Below, piece after piece: positions 1 through 9,152 of a stretch of DNA of 64,000 nt. Under the pieces are notes generated by a model that was given only the letters and a program-made list of their open reading frames with translations, ran no database searches and was not told where the DNA came from. Each line of letters begins with the position of its first letter. The first letter of the stretch is position 1. Origin of the DNA: an uncultured Sulfolobales archaeon (GTDB lineage: Archaea > Thermoproteota > Thermoprotei_A > Sulfolobales > NBVN01); the NCBI GenBank assembly GCA_938073905.1, contig CALJEN010000003.1:1-64000 (forward strand), given 5' to 3'. A program made the translations under genes and the position numbers.

Positions 1-2
1 TA

Positions 3-1736
3 GTGGAGCTCGAGATCTGGTCGCTGCCCGAGGCCACGTCCCCCGTCTACTGGTGGATAGCGCAGTACATCAAGACCGAGGCCGAGGCCATAGGGCTGAG
101 GGCTACGGTGAAAGCTGTAAGCACCAGGGAGCTGGACGCGGCGAGGAGCGCCGGGATAGTGCCCTCCTGGGTCAGTGGGTGGGCGTTCGGCAGGTTCCCA
201 ACGTTCCTATATTACTTCTTCCACAGCAAGGAGCTGAGGCCGGGCGGTTGGAACGAGTATAAGATTAACAACTCGAGGCTCGACGCCATCCTCGACAAGT
301 TCTACTTCACCAAGGACATCAGGGAAGCACTGGAGTACGCGTGGAAGGCGCAGGAGATACTAGTCAGAGAGGAGATACCGTGGATACCGACGTACGTTTC
401 AGTGGGTATAACAGCACTCGATGGAGTAATAGACCGAGATTCTATAGTGCTAGACTACGCGCCGCCCATGGTCGACAGCGTGGGTTTCTCGTGGTTCTGG
501 TGGAGTAACGTCAGGTTCAAGGACAGGAGGTGGGGCGGGACTCTGAGGTACTACCACACGGTAGACATAACGACCTACCACCCAGCTCTCTACCGCTGGG
601 CCAGTGAGGCGGACGCTATAAACAGGGTATACGGGTTCACTATGATCACCAGGCCCGATGACATATATGACGAGCCTAGGGTACCCCTCTTCATAAAGTA
701 CTTCGCCATCGACGAGGTGGAGTACGGGGGGCAGAAGGCCTACAGGTTCACGATAACCCTGATGGAGGGGGTCAGGTGGCAGGACGGGGTGGAGATGACG
801 GCCGAGGACTACGCCTACACGATACTGAAGTTCGGCAGGGAGCTGAAGACGAGGAGGTACTACGGGCCGGACATAGACCAGATAATAGACATCAAGGTGG
901 TGAACAAGACGACCCTGGAAATATACTTCAGGGACTACGGTTGGATCGACCCGTATGGGTACTCGGAGTTCCGGGTGCTCCCGAAGCACATATTCGAGAG
1001 GCTGCCTAACCCGCTGGAGGACCCGTCGACCCTGCCCCACCCGACGGTGCCCGGCCTGACGGCGATGGTGGGTCAGGGACCCTTCGTGCTCGTTAAGAGA
1101 GAAATACTATACGCGGAGCTCGTCTGGAACCCGTGGTACTTCTGGAGGCACCCCGATAGGACGGTCAAGTTCGAGAGAGTGGACGTGCCGGCCGAGGTCG
1201 GAGAGGGAGCGCCGTTCAAGGTCTCCGTGACCCTCGCGGACTACCTGGGTGCCAGGGCCACTAACGCCACCGTGACGGTCAGGCTCGTGGGCCCGATGAC
1301 CCTGACCCTGGCCGCGGCCCACGCGGGCGGCGGGGTCTACGAGGCCACGGTGCCCGGCCTGAGGGCTGGCTCCTACGCGGTCGAGGTATACGCGGAGCAG
1401 CCTATAATGAGGTGGTCGGTGGGCAACACCTACAGGGCTCACCTGACGGTCTCCACTGCGGTCGGTCTAGGCCCGGTAGGGCCGGTGGTCGAGAAGCCAC
1501 CAGCCGTGGTCGTCGAGATACCGGGCATACCGCCGGTCGAGATAGCTCCTCCGCCCGTGATAGCTCTCGCGGCTCCGAAGGTCGAAATGATAACGCCGGT
1601 CGTCACCCTTGAGTCCACCGAGGCAGTCCCCGAGGCCGGGGAGGCAGTAGAGGGGGTTGCTCCCGCTACGATGTCCTACGCTGCCGTCGCCCTGGCGGTA
1701 GTAGCCCTCGGACTGGCCGCCGTAAAGAGGAAGTGA
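3..1736 (+). CDS. ABC transporter substrate-binding protein, oligopeptide/dipeptide type (5' truncated by window edge), C-terminal TM anchor
   Basis: SBP_bac_5-like sequence (MTAEDYAYTILKFGRE..., PKHIFERLP); C-terminal hydrophobic segment followed by KRK; followed by two permease genes. Confidence 0.85.
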   Translation: MELEIWSLPEATSPVYWWIAQYIKTEAEAIGLRATVKAVSTRELDAARSAGIVPSWVSGWAFGRFPTFLYYFFHSKELRPGGWNEYKINNSRLDAILDKFYFTKDIREALEYAWKAQEILVREEIPWIPTYVSVGITALDGVIDRDSIVLDYAPPMVDSVGFSWFWWSNVRFKDRRWGGTLRYYHTVDITTYHPALYRWASEADAINRVYGFTMITRPDDIYDEPRVPLFIKYFAIDEVEYGGQKAYRFTITLMEGVRWQDGVEMTAEDYAYTILKFGRELKTRRYYGPDIDQIIDIKVVNKTTLEIYFRDYGWIDPYGYSEFRVLPKHIFERLPNPLEDPSTLPHPTVPGLTAMVGQGPFVLVKREILYAELVWNPWYFWRHPDRTVKFERVDVPAEVGEGAPFKVSVTLADYLGARATNATVTVRLVGPMTLTLAAAHAGGGVYEATVPGLRAGSYAVEVYAEQPIMRWSVGNTYRAHLTVSTAVGLGPVGPVVEKPPAVVVEIPGIPPVEIAPPPVIALAAPKVEMITPVVTLESTEAVPEAGEAVEGVAPATMSYAAVALAVVALGLAAVKRK

Positions 1737-1871
1737 GAGGTCGAACAGACGCGCTTTTTGTGATCTTCCGTCCACCGTCCCTGATCTCCCAGGAGCAGGT
1801 CGGGACATCGCTAGCGGCCGAACTCCATCAAAATTTTTAAGTCACTTCGCAGTAGGGTCTGGGGAGCCCTA

Positions 1872-2900
1872 GTGGGAGCTGGAACCTTCATCGCTAAGAC
1901 CGGTGTGAGACTGCTGGGGACGTATCTCGTGGTGGTGATGCTGTACTTCATAGTAGTCAGGGTGCTGCCTGTCGTCGCTGCTGGGGGCAACATGGCAGCG
2001 GACCCGCTCCTAGCGGCGCTGAGGAGGACCGCGGAGGATCCGCGGTTCAGTCTATGGATTGAGGAGACCATCAGGAGGTTCGGTCTCGACAGGCCGCTGG
2101 TTCCCGACCAGCTCCTGGTATACCTCAGCAGAGTCCTCGTCTTCGACTTCGGGATCTCGGTGTACACCCAGAGGCCCGTCCTCGACGAGATAGCGATCAG
2201 GCTGCCGTACACCCTCTCCTTCTACACCATAACGACGATAATGCCGATAGTCATAGGGTTCTACCTAGGCATAATCGCAGCGAAGAACAGGGGGAGGCCG
2301 CTGGACACGGCGATAGTCCAGACCTCGATAATCTCGAACATGCTTCCGGGGTGGCTCACTCTCCTGGTGATATACTACGCGCTGGCCTACCTGCCGAGGG
2401 TCACTTGGGGCACCTACATATTCCCGCTGCCCATCAGGCCTCCGGAGATCGGGATCAAAGACTGGGAGCAGTTCAGGTACCTCCTCTGGTACATGTCGCC
2501 GATGCTGCTGGCGGCCCTCATAGCCTGGTCGGGCGGCTGGATATACTACATAAGGCAGCTCGTCGTGTCCGAGATGGGCCAGGACTACGTGACCACGGCG
2601 CTGGCCAAGGGCCTCGACGAGAGGACGACCCTGAAGAAGCACGTGATACCGAACCTGAGACCGCCCATAGTGATCTCCCTGGCCTACACCATTCCCGGGA
2701 TATTCGGTGGAGCGATAATATTCGAGATAATAGCGAACTGGCCGGGCATCGCCTACTTCGCCTACCAGGCCCTCCTCAACTGGGACTTCCCGGTGATGGC
2801 GGCGTTCTTCGTGATATCGTCCTTCCTCACGGTGGTGTCGCTGTTCGTCGCCGAGATAGTGCTGGTCGCGGTCGACCCGAGGGTCAGGACGGGTGGTTGA
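1872..2900 (+). CDS. ABC transporter permease, DppB/OppB family
   Basis: Multi-TM; EMGQDYVTTALAKGLDERTTLKKHVIPNLRPPIV = BPD permease EAA-type motif; follows SBP. Confidence 0.9.
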   Translation: MGAGTFIAKTGVRLLGTYLVVVMLYFIVVRVLPVVAAGGNMAADPLLAALRRTAEDPRFSLWIEETIRRFGLDRPLVPDQLLVYLSRVLVFDFGISVYTQRPVLDEIAIRLPYTLSFYTITTIMPIVIGFYLGIIAAKNRGRPLDTAIVQTSIISNMLPGWLTLLVIYYALAYLPRVTWGTYIFPLPIRPPEIGIKDWEQFRYLLWYMSPMLLAALIAWSGGWIYYIRQLVVSEMGQDYVTTALAKGLDERTTLKKHVIPNLRPPIVISLAYTIPGIFGGAIIFEIIANWPGIAYFAYQALLNWDFPVMAAFFVISSFLTVVSLFVAEIVLVAVDPRVRTGG

Positions 2901-4524
2901 GATGGCGCGCGCTGCGGGCACCGCTAAAATAAAGACCGGGTTCTCCCTGACTCTAACCAGGCTCGCTGAGATCCTGGTCCTAGTGTTCAGGAAGAGGACT
3001 GCGATAATAGGGGTATCCCTGATGGCAATCTTGGCGATACTGGGAGGACTAGCGCCCGTGCTCACGCCGTACAGCCCGGCGATCAGGGAAGTGGTAGCCG
3101 GAGACTTCGCCGCTCCGGACTGGGCAGCGCCTCCCGACGTGGCCAGGAACATCAGGAAGACCTTCGCTGACTTCAGGGTGGAGAAGCGCGTAGTCGATGG
3201 GAACGTCAAGGTGAATATAGTTCGCACCAGCGGAGGCTTCGAAGTGGTCTTCGAGGGGGAGGGCTACGCCAGCCTGCTGATAGTGACGAAGGAGCAGCTG
3301 CACTACCCGTACGGACCAGCGAGGTCCATGGACGTTAGGATAGCCTTCAACGCCACCTACCTCGAGGGCAAGGGCGAGGCGTGGTACAACGTAGAGACCG
3401 TGCTCGTGAACCCGGACCTTATGGAGAGGGGCGAGAAGGTATCGCTGGAGGTCCCTCTCCCGGACGGCAGGAACATCACGCTCGAGATCCCGAGATGGAC
3501 GTACTCCCTCTACGACATCGTGACAACCAGGGTCGGATGGATATACACGTACTTCAGAGGCCCGCTGAGAGTCTCGGCCCCCGTGGTGCTACCGAGCGCC
3601 GTGAGGAACATGGTCCAGCCGTACGTGACATCGATACCGGATCCCGCGCTCAGGGAGAGGGCGAGGGACAGGGTCGGTGCGATAAACGCCGCGAAAGAGC
3701 TGATACTGGAGAGGGACACCAGGATCTACGTGGCGGTCAACGTGACCTACTACTGCAACCCCATGGACTTCATGATGCAGTGCCGCAACGGTGCCCTGAG
3801 GGTTAGCTACGCTCCCGTGTCCCTGTGGATCAAGGGCGACGCGTTCGGGGTGCTGGGCACTACGGCCTACGGGAACGACGTGTGGACTCAGTTCCTCTAC
3901 GGTGCCAGGAGCGCCGTGGTCTTCGGGCTCATAGTCGCTACCGTGACAACCCTCGTCGCGCTGGTCTTCGGGCTCGTCGCCGGCTACAGGGCCGGGACGT
4001 ACACCGACCACTCGATAACCCTGCTGACTGACATAGTCTACTTCATACCAACGATACCCCTGGTCATGGTCGTCGGTCTAGTGTTCGGGAGGACGCTCTG
4101 GAACATCTTCGCCGTCCTCATAGCCCTCTCCTGGCCGGGTGGTGCCAGGATAATCAGGCAGTGGACCATGACTCTGAGGAGCAGCCTCTACGTGGAGGCC
4201 GCCAAGGCCCTCGGTGCGAGCGAGTGGAGAATAATGATCAAGCACATAGCTCCGCAGCTGGTGCCCTACCTCGCCTACAGGATCGTCATGTCCGTCCCCG
4301 GAGTGGTGTTCTTCGAGGCCGCTATCCAGCTGCTCGGCTTCGGAGACCCCGAGGCTGCGACGTGGGGCAGGATCATAAACGAGGCCTACTACCAGGGAGC
4401 GTTCCTGATGAACGCCTGGTGGTGGATAATACCGCCGATAGCCGGGCTCATAATGCTGGCAGCGGGCTTCGTGCTCTTCGGCATGGCACTGGACGAGATA
4501 GTGAACCCGAGGCTCAGGAGGTAG
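2893..4524 (+). CDS. ABC transporter permease, DppC/OppC family with a large extracytoplasmic insertion
   Basis: C-terminal AAKALGASEWRIMIKHIAPQLVPYL EAA motif; overlaps DppB-like ORF; about 220 aa between first TM and FGVLGTTAYGNDVWTQFLYGARSA. Confidence 0.88.
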   Translation: MVEMARAAGTAKIKTGFSLTLTRLAEILVLVFRKRTAIIGVSLMAILAILGGLAPVLTPYSPAIREVVAGDFAAPDWAAPPDVARNIRKTFADFRVEKRVVDGNVKVNIVRTSGGFEVVFEGEGYASLLIVTKEQLHYPYGPARSMDVRIAFNATYLEGKGEAWYNVETVLVNPDLMERGEKVSLEVPLPDGRNITLEIPRWTYSLYDIVTTRVGWIYTYFRGPLRVSAPVVLPSAVRNMVQPYVTSIPDPALRERARDRVGAINAAKELILERDTRIYVAVNVTYYCNPMDFMMQCRNGALRVSYAPVSLWIKGDAFGVLGTTAYGNDVWTQFLYGARSAVVFGLIVATVTTLVALVFGLVAGYRAGTYTDHSITLLTDIVYFIPTIPLVMVVGLVFGRTLWNIFAVLIALSWPGGARIIRQWTMTLRSSLYVEAAKALGASEWRIMIKHIAPQLVPYLAYRIVMSVPGVVFFEAAIQLLGFGDPEAATWGRIINEAYYQGAFLMNAWWWIIPPIAGLIMLAAGFVLFGMALDEIVNPRLRR

Positions 4525-4721
4525 CGGACGGCCCGGTTCCGCGCTGCGGAGAGCTCGAACACCTTTTCCGTCCGCACTAATACCGGGGCACTCCAGCTAT
4601 AATGGCTGGACCGGTTCTCGTGGCCGTATGCGTTAGACCGAGTCCCCGCATCGGTAGGCCTCCCAGTCCCGGTCGGGGGTTCGCGAGTGGATATATTTCC
4701 ACCCGCTGACAGGATACTCGG

Positions 4722-5000
4722 GTGTGTCGCCTGGAGGATATCATAATACTGGCCGGGCTGGTGCTCGTAGCCATTCTTCTCATGCTCTTCTTGGAGCACT
4801 ACAGGCCGCTGATACTGGCGACCCTGCTCGCGCTCCTGGCCCTCCCCGTCTACTGGTTTATAGCGTCCCTGGAGATAGACCCCCTCATGAGGATCGCTCT
4901 GCAGCTGATGGTATTCATGGCGATGTACGGCACTGTCCTGTACATGGTCTTAAGCTACCTCTACAGAATCAGGGCGAGGGCGTATGAGGTTAGGAGATAA
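4722..5000 (+). CDS. small membrane protein, unknown function
   Basis: GTG start, about 3 TM segments, TATA-like element about 26 nt upstream, overlaps next ORF. Confidence 0.6.
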   Translation: MCRLEDIIILAGLVLVAILLMLFLEHYRPLILATLLALLALPVYWFIASLEIDPLMRIALQLMVFMAMYGTVLYMVLSYLYRIRARAYEVRR

Positions 5001-5397
5001 GCTGAAGACGACGCTGCTCTGCTCAGCAGTGCTGGGAGTCCTCACGCTGCTCCTCAGCCACGCGATCCCCGAGCCGGTATACGCACCGGCGATCGCCGGG
5101 GTCGTAGCGGGGCTGCTCCTGACGCTGCTCGTCCTCAGATACGCGGGAGGCTTCTCCGACATAGCTGTGATAGGCATAATAGCAGCCCTCGTCGGGATTA
5201 CGATATCGACCCTGACCTACTACACTATCATAGGCCTCCATCTGCAGGCCGCGAGCCACCGGACGGTCCTGGAATACTTGGTCATGATGTTGAGGTCCGG
5301 AGTGCTAATCGTTAGGTTCATAACGGACTTCGTCATGGGGCTCGCGACTCTCCTCACGTCGGCCGGACTCGTGGCAGTGCTGGTCGTTGGCGAGTGA
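4984..5397 (+). CDS. membrane protein, unknown function
   Basis: Hydrophobic, about 4 TM; overlaps preceding ORF. Confidence 0.6.
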   Translation: MRLGDKLKTTLLCSAVLGVLTLLLSHAIPEPVYAPAIAGVVAGLLLTLLVLRYAGGFSDIAVIGIIAALVGITISTLTYYTIIGLHLQAASHRTVLEYLVMMLRSGVLIVRFITDFVMGLATLLTSAGLVAVLVVGE

Positions 5398-5446
5398 AGG
5401 AGAGCTCCTACCTAGAGAAGGGATGCCGAGGGAAGCGGCGCCGCTC

Positions 5447-6745
5447 CTAGAGCCAGACTCCTCGATCTACGGGGCAGTCGGCCTCCGGTAGGCTAGTGAG
5501 GGAACCGTCCGCCCCGACTACGCGGCATGGCGGGACGTCGTCGTACAGCACCACCCCAGGGAATATCCTAGAGTAGGCACCTATCTTGACCCCCGGGTTT
5601 ACGGACACGTTGACCCCGGTCTTAACGTGTCCACCGACCAAGGCCCCCAGCTTCCTCCTGCCCGTGGACACCTTGACCCCCTTGACCCTCATCCTGATCT
5701 CCCCGCCGTCGAGCCTCAGATTGGCCAGGACGGTTCCAGCCCCCAGGTTCGCGTGCTCGCAGACCACGGAGTCCCCTATGTACGATAGATGCGAAGCGTG
5801 GACTCCCTCCATCACCACGCTCGCCTTGACCTCAACAGAGAAGCCCACCCTGGAGCCGCTCAGTATCACGGTGCCCGGCCTCACGTAGGCGTTGGGCCCC
5901 AGCACGACGCCGTCGCCGATGTAGGCCGGCCCCTCGATGTAGGTGCCGGAGAGGACTTCGGAGCCCTCCCCCACGTAGACCGGACCCCTGATCCTAGCCC
6001 CCTCCTCGACTCTGCCGATGATCCTCTCTGTCCTAACCCTCTTCCTCAAGACCTCTACGCAGAAGTCGAGGTACCTCCACGGCCTGCCCAGGTCTCGCCA
6101 GTACTCCAGTTCGAAGACCCCCACCCGAGACCCCGATCTCGCGAGCATCCTGATGGCGTCGGTCAGCTCGTACTCACCTCTGGGGCTCGGCTCGAGCTTC
6201 TCCAGGTGCGCCGCTATGCCTGTGGAGAGTTTGTATATCCCGGCGTTGACGAGGTTCGAGACGGGCTGGGAGGGCTTCTCGACCAAGTCCCTGAGCTCCC
6301 CGCTCGGGCCGCAGACCAGAGCACCGTAGTCCCTGGGGTCATCGACGCGGAACGCGGCGACCAGGTAGGGACTTGGGCTCTCGGATATCCTCCTGAGGTC
6401 TTCGGGCGAGTAGACGGAGTCCACGTAGACCACCAGCACGCTCTCGCTCTTGACCGCCTCGAGCCCCTTGAGGAGAGCGTGTCCTGTCCCCAGGGGCCTC
6501 CCCTGGTCGACCACCTCGAGCTCGAACGGGTACCTCTCCCCGACCTCCCCGACCCTCTCCCGCACCTTCTCGACCATGTAGTTAGCGACGACGACCACCC
6601 TCTCGACGGCGCCGATCCTCTCGAGGTTGTCCAGGTGGTACTCCAGGAGAGTCCTGTCGACCACGGGGAGGAGGGGCTTGGGCCTCGTGTGCGTTATGGG
6701 CTCGAGGCCTCTGCCGAACCCCGCTGCCAGGATTACCGCCTCCAA
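5447..6745 (-). CDS. bifunctional sugar-1-phosphate nucleotidylyltransferase / left-handed beta-helix acyltransferase (GlmU-like)
   Basis: MEAVILAAGFGRGLEPITHTRPKPLLPV nucleotidyltransferase motif plus C-terminal hexapeptide repeats. Confidence 0.9.
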   Translation of the reverse strand: MEAVILAAGFGRGLEPITHTRPKPLLPVVDRTLLEYHLDNLERIGAVERVVVVANYMVEKVRERVGEVGERYPFELEVVDQGRPLGTGHALLKGLEAVKSESVLVVYVDSVYSPEDLRRISESPSPYLVAAFRVDDPRDYGALVCGPSGELRDLVEKPSQPVSNLVNAGIYKLSTGIAAHLEKLEPSPRGEYELTDAIRMLARSGSRVGVFELEYWRDLGRPWRYLDFCVEVLRKRVRTERIIGRVEEGARIRGPVYVGEGSEVLSGTYIEGPAYIGDGVVLGPNAYVRPGTVILSGSRVGFSVEVKASVVMEGVHASHLSYIGDSVVCEHANLGAGTVLANLRLDGGEIRMRVKGVKVSTGRRKLGALVGGHVKTGVNVSVNPGVKIGAYSRIFPGVVLYDDVPPCRVVGADGSLTSLPEADCPVDRGVWL

Positions 6746-6805
6746 TACCTCAACCTAGCTGGATGTACTCCGCGCAGTTATATGGAGCCCCCACGGCGGT
6801 CGGCC

Positions 6806-8089
6806 CTAAGCCGAGAGGGCACGCAGAAGGAACCCGAGCAGGTCATCGCCGCCAAAGTAGATGATCCTCGCGATGCTCGAGAGCTCCCGCGAGGCGACCC
6901 GCGATGTCCTCGCCAGCTGGACTATGTCCTCGGCCGAGGCCTCGCCATGTGTCAGCCTGAGCAGCTCCGGGGACACCAAAGCGAACACGGGCTCGTGCCC
7001 CATTCTCTTCACTAGGTCTGCCACGATCCTCCCGGCCACCAGGTCTACCTCGGACTCCGGCGCGCCCAGGTACACGACCACGCTCCTCCCGACTACCCCC
7101 TCGGCCAGGAGCCTGAAGGACGTCCAGAGGGCAGACCTGTACTCCAGGGAGTGGTCCCGAGAGGCACCGCTCCACCGGATCCGCGAGAAGTAGTCCGCGA
7201 GGTCCGCTAGGTCGTCGGTGCTGCGGACCCTCACGTAAGCCGGGAGGTCGGGCGATGTCCCGGAGACCACGGACACCGCGACCTCCGCGCCCCGCCTGAC
7301 GAGCTCGGCCGCGAGCCTCAGGGTCTCCCCGACCAGCACATCGAGGGCCCTGGACGCCCTCTCCAGGAACCCGCTCGAAACAGGGAGGACGAGGAGGACT
7401 CTCCTGTAGGCCTCCCTCTCGAACGTCTTCACAACGAGCTTCCCGGTTCTCGAGGAGGCCTTCCAGTCCACTCGCTTCAGGTCGTCGCCCGGTCTGTACT
7501 CTCTGTTCATGTAGAACTGCGTCCCGGGTCCGGGTCTGCCCACGCTGCTCAGGCCTACGTCGTAGGGGGCGCCCGCGCTCGTCGAGACCGGGGCCTCGCC
7601 CACCCTGGGTACCGCGCGCACCGTGGTGCCGGTCCTCAGGACCACGTCCAGCGTTGTGGCTAGTGCGGCTAGCCTGACGCGCAGAGCCACCTCCTCTATC
7701 CGGTGGCTACCGACCATGCAGAAGACCATAAGGGTCGTGCGGAGGGAGTCGCCCTCCCTCTTGGAGCTCGCCTCCAGGACTAGGACTCCCCTGCTCCCCG
7801 CGAGCTCGACCCGGAGGACCCTCGTCAGGGGGAAGACCCAGGGCGAGAGGTCTATCGAGACCTTGAAGGGTTCCCCGGCTATGACCACGTCCTTCTCGAT
7901 CTCGAGGTGCCCCAGGATTCTCGCTCTCGGAATGGTTCTCTCCAGGGTCACCAGAACGGACGCCCAGGCGGAGGTGACTGCTAGTGCGCACCTGGAGAGT
8001 GGGGAGTCGGAGTAGAGCAGGAGGGCTGAGAGGCAGACGAGCGCCAGGGCTAGTGCGTAGGTGGGGGACGCCGCGACCCTCACGGACAC
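6806..8089 (-). CDS. DUF58 domain-containing protein
   Basis: YRPGDDLKRVDWKASSRTGKLVVKTFERE DUF58 signature; adjacent to MoxR. Confidence 0.9.
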   Translation of the reverse strand: MSVRVAASPTYALALALVCLSALLLYSDSPLSRCALAVTSAWASVLVTLERTIPRARILGHLEIEKDVVIAGEPFKVSIDLSPWVFPLTRVLRVELAGSRGVLVLEASSKREGDSLRTTLMVFCMVGSHRIEEVALRVRLAALATTLDVVLRTGTTVRAVPRVGEAPVSTSAGAPYDVGLSSVGRPGPGTQFYMNREYRPGDDLKRVDWKASSRTGKLVVKTFEREAYRRVLLVLPVSSGFLERASRALDVLVGETLRLAAELVRRGAEVAVSVVSGTSPDLPAYVRVRSTDDLADLADYFSRIRWSGASRDHSLEYRSALWTSFRLLAEGVVGRSVVVYLGAPESEVDLVAGRIVADLVKRMGHEPVFALVSPELLRLTHGEASAEDIVQLARTSRVASRELSSIARIIYFGGDDLLGFLLRALSA

Positions 8090-8106
8090 CGGAACCGTCT
8101 CCGCGT

Positions 8107-9054
8107 CTATGGTCTCGGAACCTCGACCTTACTTATGACCTCCCTGACTATAAGCTCCCTTCTCGCGGGCCCCTCGGGAGCGAGCTCTGGCCTCACCAAG
8201 ATTCTATGCGGTACGGCGTAGAGCGCGGCAGTCTTGACGTCATCGGGGATGACGTACTTCCTGCTCTCCGCCAGCGCAAGGGCCTTCGAGAGGAGGAGGA
8301 GCATGGCTGCCCCCCTGGGGCTCAGCCCGAGCCTAACCGCCCTGTGGGAGCTAAGAGCCTCCGATATGCGGACCACGTACTCGATCACGGAGTCGTCGAC
8401 CCACACCTCCCCGAGCTCTTTCCTAGCCTCGAGGACCTCCTCTCTGCTCACGACGGGCTTGAGGTTCCTGACCCCCTCCTCGATAGCGTCGAGGTCCGCT
8501 CTCAGGAGCTTCTTTATGCCATCCCGACTCAGACCGCCCATGGGGAGCTTCATTAGGAACCTGTCGAGCTGGGCCTCCGGTAGGGGGAACACCCCCTCGA
8601 CCTCCACCGGGTTCATCGTGGCCAGGACGGTGAAAGGCTCTGGGAGAGCGAAGACCTCGCCCTCGATCGTCACTTGCCTCTCCTGCATTGCCTCAAGGAG
8701 AGCGGACTGCGTCCTGGGGGAGGCCCTGTTGATCTCGTCGACCAGGACTACGTTCGCGTGAAGGGGACCGAGGACTATCCTGAAGTCCCCGGTCTTCTGA
8801 TCGTACACCTTCGTGCCGACTATGTCTGCCGGCAGGAGGTCCGGCGTCATCTGGATCCTGCTGAACTTCAGGTCGAGGGCTCTGGCCACGGACTTGGCGG
8901 TGAGGGTCTTGGCGACTCCCGGGACTCCCTCGATGAGTACGTGGCCTCCCGCTACGACGGCTAGCACGAGCATCCTCACGTGATCCTCCCGCTCGATCAG
9001 TAGACCGGCGCAGACCTCGGCAACCCTCTCTACGATGCCGCTGACCCTCGTCAC
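8107..9054 (-). CDS. MoxR-family AAA+ ATPase
   Basis: GHVLIEGVPGVAKTLTAKSVA Walker A; LVDEINRASPRTQSALLEAMQE; ATMNPVEVEGVFPLPEAQLDRF. Confidence 0.95.
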   Translation of the reverse strand: MTRVSGIVERVAEVCAGLLIEREDHVRMLVLAVVAGGHVLIEGVPGVAKTLTAKSVARALDLKFSRIQMTPDLLPADIVGTKVYDQKTGDFRIVLGPLHANVVLVDEINRASPRTQSALLEAMQERQVTIEGEVFALPEPFTVLATMNPVEVEGVFPLPEAQLDRFLMKLPMGGLSRDGIKKLLRADLDAIEEGVRNLKPVVSREEVLEARKELGEVWVDDSVIEYVVRISEALSSHRAVRLGLSPRGAAMLLLLSKALALAESRKYVIPDDVKTAALYAVPHRILVRPELAPEGPARRELIVREVISKVEVPRP

Positions 9055-9152
9055 GGCTCGTCACGCCTGGATCGCGGGAGCCTCCCCGACCCCGAGGAAA
9101 TAAGTTCCGAAAACTTTAAAGCGGGGGCGCTGGGCTGACAAGGAGGGTTCTG

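Noticed and set aside
4590-4680. tRNA-like or small structured RNA with stems CCAGC/GCTGG and ACCGA/TCGGT
   Set aside because: Anticodon loop would be 9 nt, no paired acceptor or consensus TTCRANY T loop; not enough support.
5789-7015. Long + strand ORF (408 aa) opposite the nucleotidyltransferase and DUF58 genes
   Set aside because: High-GC shadow frame (Pro/Arg/Asp/His-rich, no domain); both genes on the opposite strand have clear family motifs. Same reasoning for 26421-27701 (+), 46225-47781 (-), 60663-61454 (-), 58654-59799 (+) and similar ORFs.
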